Source: Anaerolineales bacterium
GTDB taxonomy: Bacteria > Chloroflexota > Anaerolineae > Anaerolineales > UBA11858
NCBI GenBank assembly: GCA_016783125.1
Contig: JADHXE010000003.1
Location: forward strand, 1 to 54,849
Direction of reading: 5' to 3'
Length of the DNA stretch: 54,849 nt
Shown: piece after piece, positions 41,218 to 49,176 of the stretch
How the letters are laid out: each line of letters opens with the position of its first letter
How positions within the stretch are numbered: position 1 is the first letter of the stretch
Translations under genes and position numbers: made by a program
The notes under the pieces: generated by a model
What the model was told of the DNA's origin: nothing
Databases searched by the model: none
Seen by the model: only the letters and a program-made list of their open reading frames with translations

Positions 41218-42771
41218 ATGCGTTCTCTCGCCCCCAAACTCCTCCTGGCCTTCCTGGCCGTCAGCCTGACCGTGGCGTTATTAGCTGCGGCTATCACGCG
41301 TTACACCACTCAGCAAGATTTCGCCGAGTTGGTGCTGAGCAACACCCAGAACAATTTCATCGACCGGGCTACCACCTATTATCAAATAAAAGGGTCTTGG
41401 CGCGGCTTTGCTGAGTCAATCCTGCGCCGACAGAATCCGCCGCTTGCGCAGCCCCAACCCGAAGGGAATCTGCAAAATCCGCTTCCCGGACAGCAACTGC
41501 CACAGCAGCAGTTTCAGCAGCTTCCGCAACAAAGAGAAAAACCACCGCTAGAACAACTGGAAACTCAACCGCTGACCTTTGCCCTCATCGACACCCGCGG
41601 ACGCGTCGTCCTGCCTGCCGGGGAGTATCGTATGGGGGATTTGCTTTCAGATGCTGATTTGATGGAGGGAACAGCGATTGTAATCGACGGCCAAACCGTG
41701 GGCACAGTCATCGCCACGGGGGATATCCCTCCATTGGCTCTGCGCGAGGAGCAATTCTTAGAGCGGATCAATCAATCTCTGCTCTACGCCACCCTCGGCG
41801 CCATGGCTGTGGCGCTGATCATCAGCCTGGTGCTGACCCGGGGTCTCACCCGCCCGCTGCGTGAACTAACCTCCGCCATTCAAGCCACTGCCAAGGGAGA
41901 AATGGGGCAGCAAGTGCGCGTTCGTTCAGAAGATGAAATTGGGCAGTTAGCCCAGGCCTTCAACCAGATGAGCGCTGACCTGGCGCACCTCAGCGGGCAG
42001 CGCCGCCAGATGACCGCTGACATCGCCCACGACCTGCGCAACCCGCTGACCGTCATCGCCGGCTATATCGAGTCTATGCGTGATGGCGTGCTCAAACCCA
42101 CCCCCGAACGCCTGGAGACCATCTTCAACGAAGTCCACCATTTGCAGCGCCTGGTGGATGACCTGCGCACGCTATCCCTGGCCGAGGCTGGCGAGTTATC
42201 GCTCAACCTGGCCCCTGTCGCTCCAGAGGCTCTGCTCAAACAAATCCAGGCTGCCTACCAACATCCCGCTGAACAACAGCAGATCACCTTGAATGTACAA
42301 GCCGAACCCGATCTGCCGCACATCAACGTCGATCCAGACCGTATGATGCAGGTTCTGGGTAATCTGGTCAGCAATGCTTTGCGGTACACGCCGGAGGGAG
42401 GGGAGATAGCGATCAGCGGGGAGCGGCGCCAAAGGCGTGCAAAGCAAGCGGAGAGCGGAGAGCGGGGAGCGGGGAGCGGGGAGCAGTCGGTCGCCGGTCG
42501 TCGGTCATCGGTCGTCTTCACTGTCACCGACACCGGCCCCGGCATCAACCCCGCCGATATAGCGCGCATCTTTGATCGCTTCTACCGGGGCGATGAGTCT
42601 CGTCAAGGCGTGGGGGGCGAGTCCGGGTTGGGGTTGGCGATAGCCAAATCGATTGTCGAAATGCACGGGGGGAAGATCAGCGTTGAGAGTGAGTTGGGGC
42701 GGGGGACGAGTTTTATTATTGCGCTGCCTGACTTACCGGGGGTTGGACGCGGTCTAAGTGCCGCCAACTGA
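41218..42771 (+). CDS. Sensor histidine kinase
   Basis: 517 residues. A membrane helix (~6-26), an outer sensor region with a Gln/Pro-rich stretch (~65-110), a second helix (~185-207), HAMP, HisKA with phospho-acceptor His271 (DIAHDLRNPLTVIAGY), and HATPase with N box (NLVSNALRYTPEGG) and G boxes (DTGPGI, GLGLAIAKSIVEMHGG). An in-frame repeat adds ~35 residues (398-432) inside the ATPase domain, between a strand ending AISG and VVFTVTDTG. It pairs with the OmpR-type regulator. No Shine-Dalgarno site. The 3' end overlaps the convergent ATPase gene by 56 bp. Confidence 0.9.
   Translation: MRSLAPKLLLAFLAVSLTVALLAAAITRYTTQQDFAELVLSNTQNNFIDRATTYYQIKGSWRGFAESILRRQNPPLAQPQPEGNLQNPLPGQQLPQQQFQQLPQQREKPPLEQLETQPLTFALIDTRGRVVLPAGEYRMGDLLSDADLMEGTAIVIDGQTVGTVIATGDIPPLALREEQFLERINQSLLYATLGAMAVALIISLVLTRGLTRPLRELTSAIQATAKGEMGQQVRVRSEDEIGQLAQAFNQMSADLAHLSGQRRQMTADIAHDLRNPLTVIAGYIESMRDGVLKPTPERLETIFNEVHHLQRLVDDLRTLSLAEAGELSLNLAPVAPEALLKQIQAAYQHPAEQQQITLNVQAEPDLPHINVDPDRMMQVLGNLVSNALRYTPEGGEIAISGERRQRRAKQAESGERGAGSGEQSVAGRRSSVVFTVTDTGPGINPADIARIFDRFYRGDESRQGVGGESGLGLAIAKSIVEMHGGKISVESELGRGTSFIIALPDLPGVGRGLSAAN
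42411..42515. repeat. GAGCGGG heptamer array inside the kinase gene
   Basis: GGAGAGCGGGGAGCGGGGAG units, then GTCGGTCGCCGGTCGTCGGT units. Length keeps the frame; it lies in the ATP-binding domain between conserved N and G1 boxes. Confidence 0.75.
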
Positions 42772-43897
42772 TGAATGATCCTGTGCTGGTTTGCAATGAC
42801 TTCTCACCGCCATAGACGACATAACCTTCATCTCCAGGCATGTTGGCAAGTTTGCGCCAGTATTTGAGATTATCAAAGTAGCTGCTAGAAATTGTTTTGC
42901 CGGATTTGATTTCTACAGGCACAATTGCTTCCCCATCAACCAACAAGCAATCGATCTCTTTGCCGCGGCTGTCCTGCCAAAAATACGGATAGCGCCGCTC
43001 TCCTTGATGAAAACTCCGCTTGATAAACTCGTTGATCACAAGATTCTCAAACAGCGCGCCTTTCATATAATGCAAGTTGACCTGGTTCTCATCCCGTATG
43101 CCCAGCAGAGAGCAAGCCACACCGGTATCGTAGAAATAAAGCTTAGGCGATTTCACCAGCCGCTTATTGAAGTTCTTGTGATACGATTGTAAGCGATAAA
43201 CGATGTACGATGTTTCTAAAATAGAAATCCACGCTTTGGCCGTATTGGGGCTGATACCAGCATCGTTTGCCAGGCTGGTATAGTTGATTAATTGACCTGT
43301 ACGCCCTGCACATAATTGAATAAATTGGATGAAGGCGTTGATATCCCCGATATTTTTTATCATGCGCACGTCTCTTTCGACATACGTCTGGATATAAGAT
43401 GGATAAAAATCGATAGGAGCGATATCACGATCATAAATGCGGGGGTATTGGCCTCTAAATATCAAGGTCTCATATTGATCGGCGGTAAAACTGCTACTTT
43501 CAAGTTCCGAGAATGAAAATGGCAACAAATGGAGAATCGCCGTTCGTCCGGCCAGTGTTTGGCTGATCTTCTCCATCAAAAGGAAATTCGATGAGCCTGT
43601 CAGAATGAACTGGGCATCGCGGTTATCATCGACAATCGTCTGGATGTAGGAAAACAATTCGGGCGTGTTCTGAATTTCGTCCAGGATGGCCCCTGCGGTG
43701 TAGTTTGACAAGAAACCGCGCGGATCCGTCAACGCAACTTGCCGGATATCCGGTTCTTCCAAAGATACGTAGGGGAGAGATGGAAACGCAGCTTTGACGA
43801 GTGTTGTCTTGCCAGATTGGCGCGGACCGGTCAGGGTGATAACTTGAAATTTCTGCGCCAGGGTAATCAGTTTGGGGGTGAGTGTTCGTTCTATCAT
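42716..43897 (-). CDS. AAA-14/DUF4143 family ATPase
   Basis: 393 residues. Walker A GPRQSGKTTL at 24-33, Walker B AGAILDEIQN, sensor LTGSSNF, then the DUF4143 C-terminal region with a PD-(D/E)XK-like signature (KGALFENLVINEF; GKEIDCLLVDGEAIVPVEIKSG). These proteins are common in bacteria and mostly uncharacterised. The gene is convergent with the kinase and overlaps its last 56 bp. Confidence 0.88.
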   Translation of the reverse strand: MIERTLTPKLITLAQKFQVITLTGPRQSGKTTLVKAAFPSLPYVSLEEPDIRQVALTDPRGFLSNYTAGAILDEIQNTPELFSYIQTIVDDNRDAQFILTGSSNFLLMEKISQTLAGRTAILHLLPFSFSELESSSFTADQYETLIFRGQYPRIYDRDIAPIDFYPSYIQTYVERDVRMIKNIGDINAFIQFIQLCAGRTGQLINYTSLANDAGISPNTAKAWISILETSYIVYRLQSYHKNFNKRLVKSPKLYFYDTGVACSLLGIRDENQVNLHYMKGALFENLVINEFIKRSFHQGERRYPYFWQDSRGKEIDCLLVDGEAIVPVEIKSGKTISSSYFDNLKYWRKLANMPGDEGYVVYGGEKSLQTSTGSFISWRHLDRVQPPVSQAAQ

Positions 43898-44033
43898 GAA
43901 ACATCTCCGTCTGCAGGGAAAATGGATCCATCAATACCCTGATGATAACACAATCTGCGCGTATTCGCAAAACGATTGCGGATTTGTTCAAACTTTATAT
44001 TCTCACGAGGTAACTGCTTAGCCACGAAATTGA

Positions 44034-44222
44034 TTACTGTCCTTCTACATCAATAAGTACCGCTCTGACTGCCAGACGCCAGCCGTACTCCCCGCTGGAT
44101 TCATCGAAGCCCTGGCAGGTGATCAGCGTGAGCACGTCGTAGTCTTCATGCGGCAGGGCGCGCACTTCGTAAACGTGTTTCTGCCCCCAGGCATGGATGA
44201 TGATCTGGCCGCCGTGCAGCAT
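44034..44222 (-). pseudogene. C-terminal fragment of a sortase
   Basis: 62 codons with the end of a sortase fold: GGQIIIHAWGQKHVYEVR, the active-site motif TLITC, and the catalytic Arg in YGWRLAVRAVLI. The N-terminal ~100-150 residues, including the first catalytic His, are missing, and upstream is replaced by GGGTTGG repeats. Probably a remnant of a cell-wall anchoring enzyme near the surface-protein locus. Confidence 0.75.
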
Positions 44223-44324
44223 CGAGCTTTACAAATTCCAAGTATGAAAACACGAATGATGACGAATATCACGAATTGCACGAATAAAGCGGGGAGTAAT
44301 TTCCCCCCAAAGTATGCCCCGAGT

Positions 44325-44360
44325 GATGCCGAAGGGTTGGGGGGTTGGGGGGTTAGGGGG
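44325..44360. repeat. GGGTTGG array
   Basis: Tandem GGGTTGG/GGGTTAG units at the truncated end of the sortase fragment. Confidence 0.5.
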
Positions 44361-44405
44361 GCAGTAAGGATCAGGATGGAATACCGTAAGAACTGGCGTT
44401 TCTGC

Positions 44406-44411
44406 TATAAT
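44406..44411 (+). promoter_or_regulatory. -10 box giving a leaderless methyltransferase mRNA
   Basis: TATAAT with 6 nt to the ATG at 44418. No Shine-Dalgarno site. Confidence 0.6.
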
Positions 44412-44417
44412 CATCAG

Positions 44418-45413
44418 ATGCCCACTGAGAACTTACCCGCGCTGAAAAAACTATTCGCTCAAGCCCTGGAGGCCCGCTCAATTCCGCTCAACGCTGGCCG
44501 CTCCACGGCCCTGCGCCTGTTCAGCGGCTTCTACGAGGGCTATCCGGGGCTGGTGGCCGATCTCTACGGCCGCACGCTGGTGTTGTTCGATTATGAGGGA
44601 TCAGGGGACGCTTTGGCGGCCGCGGGTGAATTCTTCCTGGAACGACTCCCCTCGATAAACTGCGTGATCCACAAAACGCGCTCGGCGCATGATCCTGCGC
44701 AACGCAAGGGGATTCTCGCCTTTGGAGATTCACCCACCAAAAAAATCCGCGAGCACGGGGTCTGGTACGCCCTCGATTTGCAGATGCAGCAAGACGCCAG
44801 CTTCTACCTCGATACGCACGGCCTGCGCAAATGGCTGCTGGAGAACGCTGGAGGGTGGCGCGTCCTGAACACCTTCGCCTACACCGGCAGCCTGGGCGTG
44901 GCTGCGCTGGCGGGCGGCGCGGACTATGTGCTGCAAACCGATCTCAAACGTAAATTTCTAGAACTGGCGCGTACCGGTGGTATGCTAAACCGGCTCGATT
45001 TGGGCAAGATGAAGTTGCAGGCCAACGACTTCTTCAGCCAGATCGCTCAATTGAAACGCCGCGGCCAGCTCTTCGACTGCGTGATCCTCGACCCGCCCTT
45101 CTTTTCGAGTACCGCCAAAGGCCGCGTCGATCAGGCAGCCGAGAGCACGCGCCTGATCAACAAAGTCCGCCCGCTGGTGGGGGATGGAGGCTACCTGATC
45201 GCCATCAACAACGCGCTATTTCTGAGCGGAGCAGATTATATGAGTTCTCTGGAAACACTCTGCGAGGACGGTTATCTCACTATCGAAGAGATCATCCCTG
45301 TACCACAAGATATCACCGGGTTCCCACAAACGATAGTCAGCCCACCCCCAAGCGACCCAACGCCCTTCAATCATCCCACTAAGATCACAATTTTGAGAGT
45401 GAAGCATAGGTAA
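44418..45413 (+). CDS. RlmI-like class I rRNA methyltransferase
   Basis: 331 residues. A degenerate N-terminal domain (RLFSGFYEGYPGLVADLYG) and a Rossmann methyltransferase with SAM motif VLNTFAYTGSLGVAALAGGA and catalytic-region VILDPPFFSS, related to RlmI/RlmK 23S rRNA methyltransferases. The PUA domain looks reduced. The start at 44418 is supported by TATAAT 6 nt upstream; the frame stays open further 5' but there lies in repeats. Ends before a 25-bp hairpin. Confidence 0.85.
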   Translation: MPTENLPALKKLFAQALEARSIPLNAGRSTALRLFSGFYEGYPGLVADLYGRTLVLFDYEGSGDALAAAGEFFLERLPSINCVIHKTRSAHDPAQRKGILAFGDSPTKKIREHGVWYALDLQMQQDASFYLDTHGLRKWLLENAGGWRVLNTFAYTGSLGVAALAGGADYVLQTDLKRKFLELARTGGMLNRLDLGKMKLQANDFFSQIAQLKRRGQLFDCVILDPPFFSSTAKGRVDQAAESTRLINKVRPLVGDGGYLIAINNALFLSGADYMSSLETLCEDGYLTIEEIIPVPQDITGFPQTIVSPPPSDPTPFNHPTKITILRVKHR

Positions 45414-45469
45414 AAATTCGCGCACAAGCTGAAGCAAATCGTAACTGCTCAGTCATAGAGAGAAAGTTC

Positions 45470-45530
45470 CCGAAAAAAGGGTGTGCGTGGGGGGCGAGCG
45501 CAACTGCCCCCACGCACACCCTTTTTTCGG
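45470..45530. terminator. Large hairpin terminator
   Basis: CCGAAAAAAGGGTGTGCGTG... (45470-45494) pairs with 45506-45530. It shares its outer sequence with 23993 and 25204. Confidence 0.85.
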
Positions 45531-45670
45531 GGTATCTCTCCTTTAGCCTGGGTAGTTATAGCAAATCTATCAATTTGCTGCTTGGAGACTCTGCGCCATT
45601 GCGTTTATTTTCTTGACTCTTTCCCATCCTTCGGTATAATCGCTGCATTCCGATCTCAAAAAGATCAGCA

Positions 45671-45980
45671 CGGAGACAAGTAATCGTCAAACCTTCCAGA
45701 GAGCCGCCGGTCGGTGTGAGGCGGCAGGCCAAACGATGAAATCCCCTCCGTCAGTAGGACAGGTTGTCAACCTGTCGACAGATTATCAATCTGTCCTACG
45801 CGTCGCTCCCGCAGGAATAGTTATTCACGACTGTTGTAAGGGAGCCGGGTTCGCCCGTTAGCGCGAATTAGAGACCCCCACCCGGCCTCTCCCGATTTCG
45901 GGGGAGGGGGTAAAAGGGGTGAACGCAGGTGGCACCACGAGCGCCCCCCTCGTCCTGCACGGAGAGGGGGGCTGATTCAT
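45671..45980 (+). promoter_or_regulatory. Serine T-box riboswitch upstream of serS
   Basis: Stem I: CGGAG (45671) closes with CTCCG (45746). AGTA (45679) and GAA (45738) form the specifier-loop E motif, followed by UCC (45742-45744), a serine codon. AGAGAG (45698) with GGTCGGTGTGAGGCGG forms the distal loops. The antiterminator core GGTGGCACCACGAG (45928-45941) pairs with CTCGTCCTGC; bulge UGGC fits the GCCA end of tRNA-Ser. Uncharged tRNA-Ser should raise serS expression. The competing hairpin (GCCCCCCTC / GAGAGGGGGGC) has no T-run. Confidence 0.82.
45754..45799. repeat. Palindromic element inside the T-box
   Basis: GTAGGACAG (45754-45762) and CTGTCCTAC (45791-45799), with inner GGTTGTCAACC. 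It lies between stem I and the later T-box stems. The segment 45880-45911 (CCTCTCCCGATTTCGGGGGAGG) is another repeat in the same leader. Confidence 0.7.
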
Positions 45981-46097
45981 TAATATGCCTGTAGTGTGCC
46001 ACGAGAGTGGCACGAGCACTATCGTGCTCTTGCCGCTTTGCGTACCTTCGGTATGCACACCTGTGGCGCTACAAACATTACACAATGGAGGTGCACC

Positions 46098-47372
46098 ATG
46101 TTAAACATCAACCTGATCCGAGAAAACCCTGACCTTGTGCGAGAGGCGCTAAAAAAGCGCCAGGAAGATTCCGCGCCTGTTGACCGGGTGCTTGAATTAG
46201 ACGCGCAGCGCCGCGATCTGATTCAAGACGTGGAAACCCTCAAAGCGGAGCGCAATGCCGGCTCAAAAGAAATCAGTCGTACCAAAGACCCGGAGGCGCG
46301 TCAGGCCAAGATCGAGGCCATGCGCGCCGTGGGGGATAAAATCAGCAATATCGATGAAGGACTCCGCCAGGTACAGGCATCACTCGATGCCGTAATGTCC
46401 ACCCTGCCCAATATACCGGACGAGCGGACTCCCTTAGGGGTGGATGAATCCGAAAACGTGATCATTAAAACCGTGGGGGAGAAAACTAAATTAGACTTCG
46501 ACCCCAAGCCGCACTGGGACCTAGGGCCTGAGTTGGGCATCATCGATTTCGAGCGCGGCGTCAAGCTGACGGGGTCACGCTTCTACGTACTCAGCGGAGC
46601 CGGGGCGCGTTTGCAGCGAGCCTTGATCGCTTTCATGCTCGACTTGCATATCCGTCAGGGCTATACCGAGAAATACACCCCCTTCATGGTTCGTACCGAT
46701 ACCGTCTTTGGGGCAGGCCAACTGCCCAAGTTCGCCGACAACCTCTACAAAGATCACGAAGAGGATATCTACTTTGTGCCCACTGCTGAAGTGCCTTTAA
46801 CCGGCCTGCACATGGACGAGATCATCCCCGAAGAAGAGCTGCCCCTTTACTATACCGCCTACACGCCCTGCTTCCGCCGCGAGAAGATGAGCGCCGGGCG
46901 CGACGTACGCGGCATCAAACGCGGCCACCAATTCGACAAGGTCGAGATGTACATGTTCGTCAAGCCCGATGACTCGCCCGCAGCCTTCGAGAAGATGATT
47001 GCCGACGCCGAGGCGACCTGTGAAGAATTGGGTTTTACCTATCGCATCAACCAGCTCTGCACTGGCGACCTGGGCTTTGGCGCATCGATCACTTACGATA
47101 TCGAAATATGGGCCGCAGCCAGCCAGGAGTGGCTGGAGGTCTCATCGATCTCGAACGTGACGGATTTTCAAGCCCGCCGGGCGAATATCCGTTACAGGCC
47201 GGAAGAAGGCGGCAAACCCCGCTTCCTACACACCCTCAACGGGTCAGGGTTGGGCATGCCGCGCGTGATGATCACCATCCTGGAGAACTATCAGCAGGCT
47301 GACAGCTCGGTGGTCGTGCCCGAGGTACTGCGCCCCTGGATGGGCGGCATCGATGTCATTCGCCCGGAGTAG
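46098..47372 (+). CDS. serS: Seryl-tRNA synthetase
   Basis: 424 residues, normal length. N-terminal coiled-coil arm (~1-105) that grips the tRNA-Ser long arm, then the class II core with motif 2 ([21 protein letters not shown]) and motif 3 ([19 protein letters not shown]). GGAGG lies 8 nt before the ATG. Expression is probably set by the T-box in its 5' leader, which also carries a GTGCCACGAGAGTGGCAC hairpin near 46004. Confidence 0.96.
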   Translation: MLNINLIRENPDLVREALKKRQEDSAPVDRVLELDAQRRDLIQDVETLKAERNAGSKEISRTKDPEARQAKIEAMRAVGDKISNIDEGLRQVQASLDAVMSTLPNIPDERTPLGVDESENVIIKTVGEKTKLDFDPKPHWDLGPELGIIDFERGVKLTGSRFYVLSGAGARLQRALIAFMLDLHIRQGYTEKYTPFMVRTDTVFGAGQLPKFADNLYKDHEEDIYFVPTAEVPLTGLHMDEIIPEEELPLYYTAYTPCFRREKMSAGRDVRGIKRGHQFDKVEMYMFVKPDDSPAAFEKMIADAEATCEELGFTYRINQLCTGDLGFGASITYDIEIWAAASQEWLEVSSISNVTDFQARRANIRYRPEEGGKPRFLHTLNGSGLGMPRVMITILENYQQADSSVVVPEVLRPWMGGIDVIRPE

Positions 47373-47416
47373 AGGCAACTTTTTACAGCAATTCTCGTAG
47401 AAAGGGAATAGAGACT

Positions 47417-47490
47417 AAGTAGAGGAGTAAGGAGTATGGAGTAGGGAGTAGGGAATCAAGCCCCAATGGCCTGCTCCCTTACTCCATACT
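47417..47490. repeat. GAGTAGG/GAGTATG heptamer palindrome
   Basis: GGAGTAAGGAGTATGGAGTA units are answered by CTCCCTTACTCCATACTCC. It sits between serS and the DUF456 gene. Confidence 0.7.
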
Positions 47491-47515
47491 CCCTGATAAC
47501 CCAAAGGAGGCTATC

Positions 47516-48013
47516 TTGCCCGCTTGGCTGGAAACAACAACTTTAGTAATGATCATCCTCACCATGGCGGTGGGGCAACTAGGCCTGATCATCCCCATAT
47601 TCCCGGGGAATGTGGTCATCTGGGCGGCTGCCCTGGTTTATGGTGTAGTGTTCGGATTCGGCAATTGGGGTGGGGTGCTGTTCGCCCTGATCACATTGTT
47701 GATGCTGGTCGCGGTGGGCGCCGATAACTTACTGATGGGCGCCAAGGCCCGTGAAAAGGGCGCTTCCTGGGGCTCGATCATCGCGGCCCTGGCGGCTGGT
47801 GTGATTTTCACCTTCATCTTTCCCCCTATTGGCGGGATCATTGCCGCCCCGTTGATCCTCTATTTGATGGAGTTCCGCCGGCTGAATGATAGTAAACAAG
47901 CTACCGATGTGGTGCGCGGCCTGCTATGGGGTTTGGGATTATCCTTTTTGGCTCGTTTCGGTTTAGGCTTGCTGATGATCGCTGTCTGGGCTGCCTGGGC
48001 ATTTTTTAACTGA
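47516..48013 (+). CDS. DUF456 family membrane protein
   Basis: 165 residues, TTG start with AAAGGAGG at the right distance. Four to five membrane helices with the family's Gly-rich helices (GLIIPIFPGNVVIWAAALVYG; FIFPPIGGIIAAPLILYL). Function unknown. Convergent with the HEAT-repeat gene; a palindrome separates them. Confidence 0.82.
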   Translation: MPAWLETTTLVMIILTMAVGQLGLIIPIFPGNVVIWAAALVYGVVFGFGNWGGVLFALITLLMLVAVGADNLLMGAKAREKGASWGSIIAALAAGVIFTFIFPPIGGIIAAPLILYLMEFRRLNDSKQATDVVRGLLWGLGLSFLARFGLGLLMIAVWAAWAFFN

Positions 48014-48075
48014 CCGGGGACAGAAGACGGAGGACGGGAGAAACCGGTCTTCCGTCCTCTGTCATCCGTCCGGGG
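48012..48075. repeat. GACCGGGGAC/GACGGAGGACGGG palindrome, first copy
   Basis: TGACCGGGGACAGAAGACGG, AGGACGGGAG, then CCGGTCTTCCGTCCTC. The left half matches the copy inside dnaE (52157-52230) almost base for base. It supplies the DUF456 stop and the last HEAT codons. Confidence 0.75.
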
Positions 48076-48649
48076 CAAAAAACGTCATTCCCACCCCCAT
48101 GCGCTCCAGGCCCTCCTCGGCCCAATGTCTTACCAATGTAGAATCGTCATCCAGGGCTTCAAAAAGAATAGGGATTGCGGACTGATCTTCGATAAAAGCT
48201 AACGCACGCACGGCCTCCAGACGAGCAGTTTGGGGGCCGTTTTCCATTACCCCAATCAAGAATGGCACTGCCCCCAAGCCCACAGCGATCAAGGCTTCAG
48301 CGGCTAAACGTCTCAGCAATTGGTCAACATCGCTCAAGGCGAACAGCAGCTCAGGGATATTCTCATCCGATGCGTGCTCCTTGAGGGCTAAAGCCGCGCA
48401 CTGGCGCACGGATAGATCAGGGTCATGCAACCCCTTTCGGAGCAAATGTGCTGCTTCGGGATCAGCGATCTCTGCCAGGGCGCGCGTGGCCCACCAACGG
48501 GTATCCGCGTCCGCACCGGGGGAAGCAAGTATTTCTTTCAGCGCGGGTAATGCTTCGTCCCCAAATGCAGCTATCTCGACTGCGGCGGATTCGGCCAGTT
48601 CGTCATCGCCGGATATGAGGTTAGATATTAGAGATTGGAGATTGGGCAT
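48062..48649 (-). CDS. HEAT-repeat protein
   Basis: 195 residues, five or six HEAT-like helical pairs (AAVEIAAFGDEALPALKEIL; RQCAALALKEHASDENIPELL; RRLAAEALIAVGLGAVPFLIGVM; ARLEAVRALAFIEDQSAIPILFEAL). Related to PBS-lyase/HEAT scaffolds. The first codons (MPNLQSLISNLIS) come from a TATTAGAGATTGG heptamer repeat and may not be the ancestral start. Function unknown. Confidence 0.8.
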   Translation of the reverse strand: MPNLQSLISNLISGDDELAESAAVEIAAFGDEALPALKEILASPGADADTRWWATRALAEIADPEAAHLLRKGLHDPDLSVRQCAALALKEHASDENIPELLFALSDVDQLLRRLAAEALIAVGLGAVPFLIGVMENGPQTARLEAVRALAFIEDQSAIPILFEALDDDSTLVRHWAEEGLERMGVGMTFFAPDG

Positions 48650-48738
48650 TACAGGTATACACGTATCAAGTAAACAGGTGGCAATGAGTCCCTGGTGGCT
48701 GCCTGTTTACTTGTCTACTTGTTTACTTTATACCCAGA
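48650..48738. repeat. AAGTAAACAGG heptamer palindrome
   Basis: CAAGTAAACAGGTGGC is answered by GCCTGTTTACTTGTCTACTTG. It separates the Trm112-like and HEAT genes. Confidence 0.6.
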
Positions 48739-48957
48739 CTACTTTTCCGGCGGGGGGATGGGCAGATCGCCTTTAGCTGTTTCCACCCACTTGTCACCCT
48801 CATCGATCAGCATGACTGGGATGTCATCGCGGATAGGGTACTTACGTCCACAATCCTGGCAGATGAACCAGGATTCTTTGTAGTGTTCCAGCAAACCTTC
48901 CGTATCCCGCACACAGGCGGGGCAGCGTAAGATTTCAATGAGTTCTTGACTAACCAT
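48739..48957 (-). CDS. Trm112-like / UPF0434 zinc-binding protein
   Basis: 72 residues from ATG 48957, with GGAG 7 nt upstream. Cys pairs CPAC (12-15) and CQDC form a zinc ribbon; IPVMLIDE is typical for the family. Trm112 proteins activate methyltransferases in eukaryotes and archaea; bacterial members are often linked to glycosyl- or methyltransferases. It follows the HicB-like gene by 12 nt and is likely in its operon. Confidence 0.85.
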   Translation of the reverse strand: MVSQELIEILRCPACVRDTEGLLEHYKESWFICQDCGRKYPIRDDIPVMLIDEGDKWVETAKGDLPIPPPEK

Positions 48958-48969
48958 CAGTTTCTCCAA

Positions 48970-49140
48970 TTATAGTAGTTGTTTGAATTCTTCAACGGTT
49001 TCAATGTACAACTGAATAGCGTCTTTAATATTTTCCAACGCTTCTTCTTCAGTCACTCCTTGAGACCAGCATCCAGGTAACCCTGGACACCAGATCGCGA
49101 ATCCTTCCTCATTTTGTTCAAGTTTTACTTTATATTGCAT
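48970..49140 (-). CDS. HicB-like protein without a HicA partner
   Basis: 56 residues from the ATG at 49140; GGAGG is 9 nt upstream of it, while an ATG six bases earlier is too close. A HicB partial RNase H-like fold (YKVKLEQNEEGFAIWCPGLPGCWSQGVTEEEALENIKDAI). It lacks the usual C-terminal DNA-binding domain, and no HicA toxin gene lies beside it, so it is probably an orphan regulator or remnant. Confidence 0.75.
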   Translation of the reverse strand: MQYKVKLEQNEEGFAIWCPGLPGCWSQGVTEEEALENIKDAIQLYIETVEEFKQLL

Positions 49141-49176
49141 AGTCATCTTCCTCCGATAATCTGGAGCCAAGAGCTA

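Noticed and set aside
44148..44417. Longer N-terminus for the RlmI-like methyltransferase
   Set aside because: The 90 extra codons run through the sortase remnant and GGGTTGG repeats. A TATAAT 6 nt before 44418 fixes the start.
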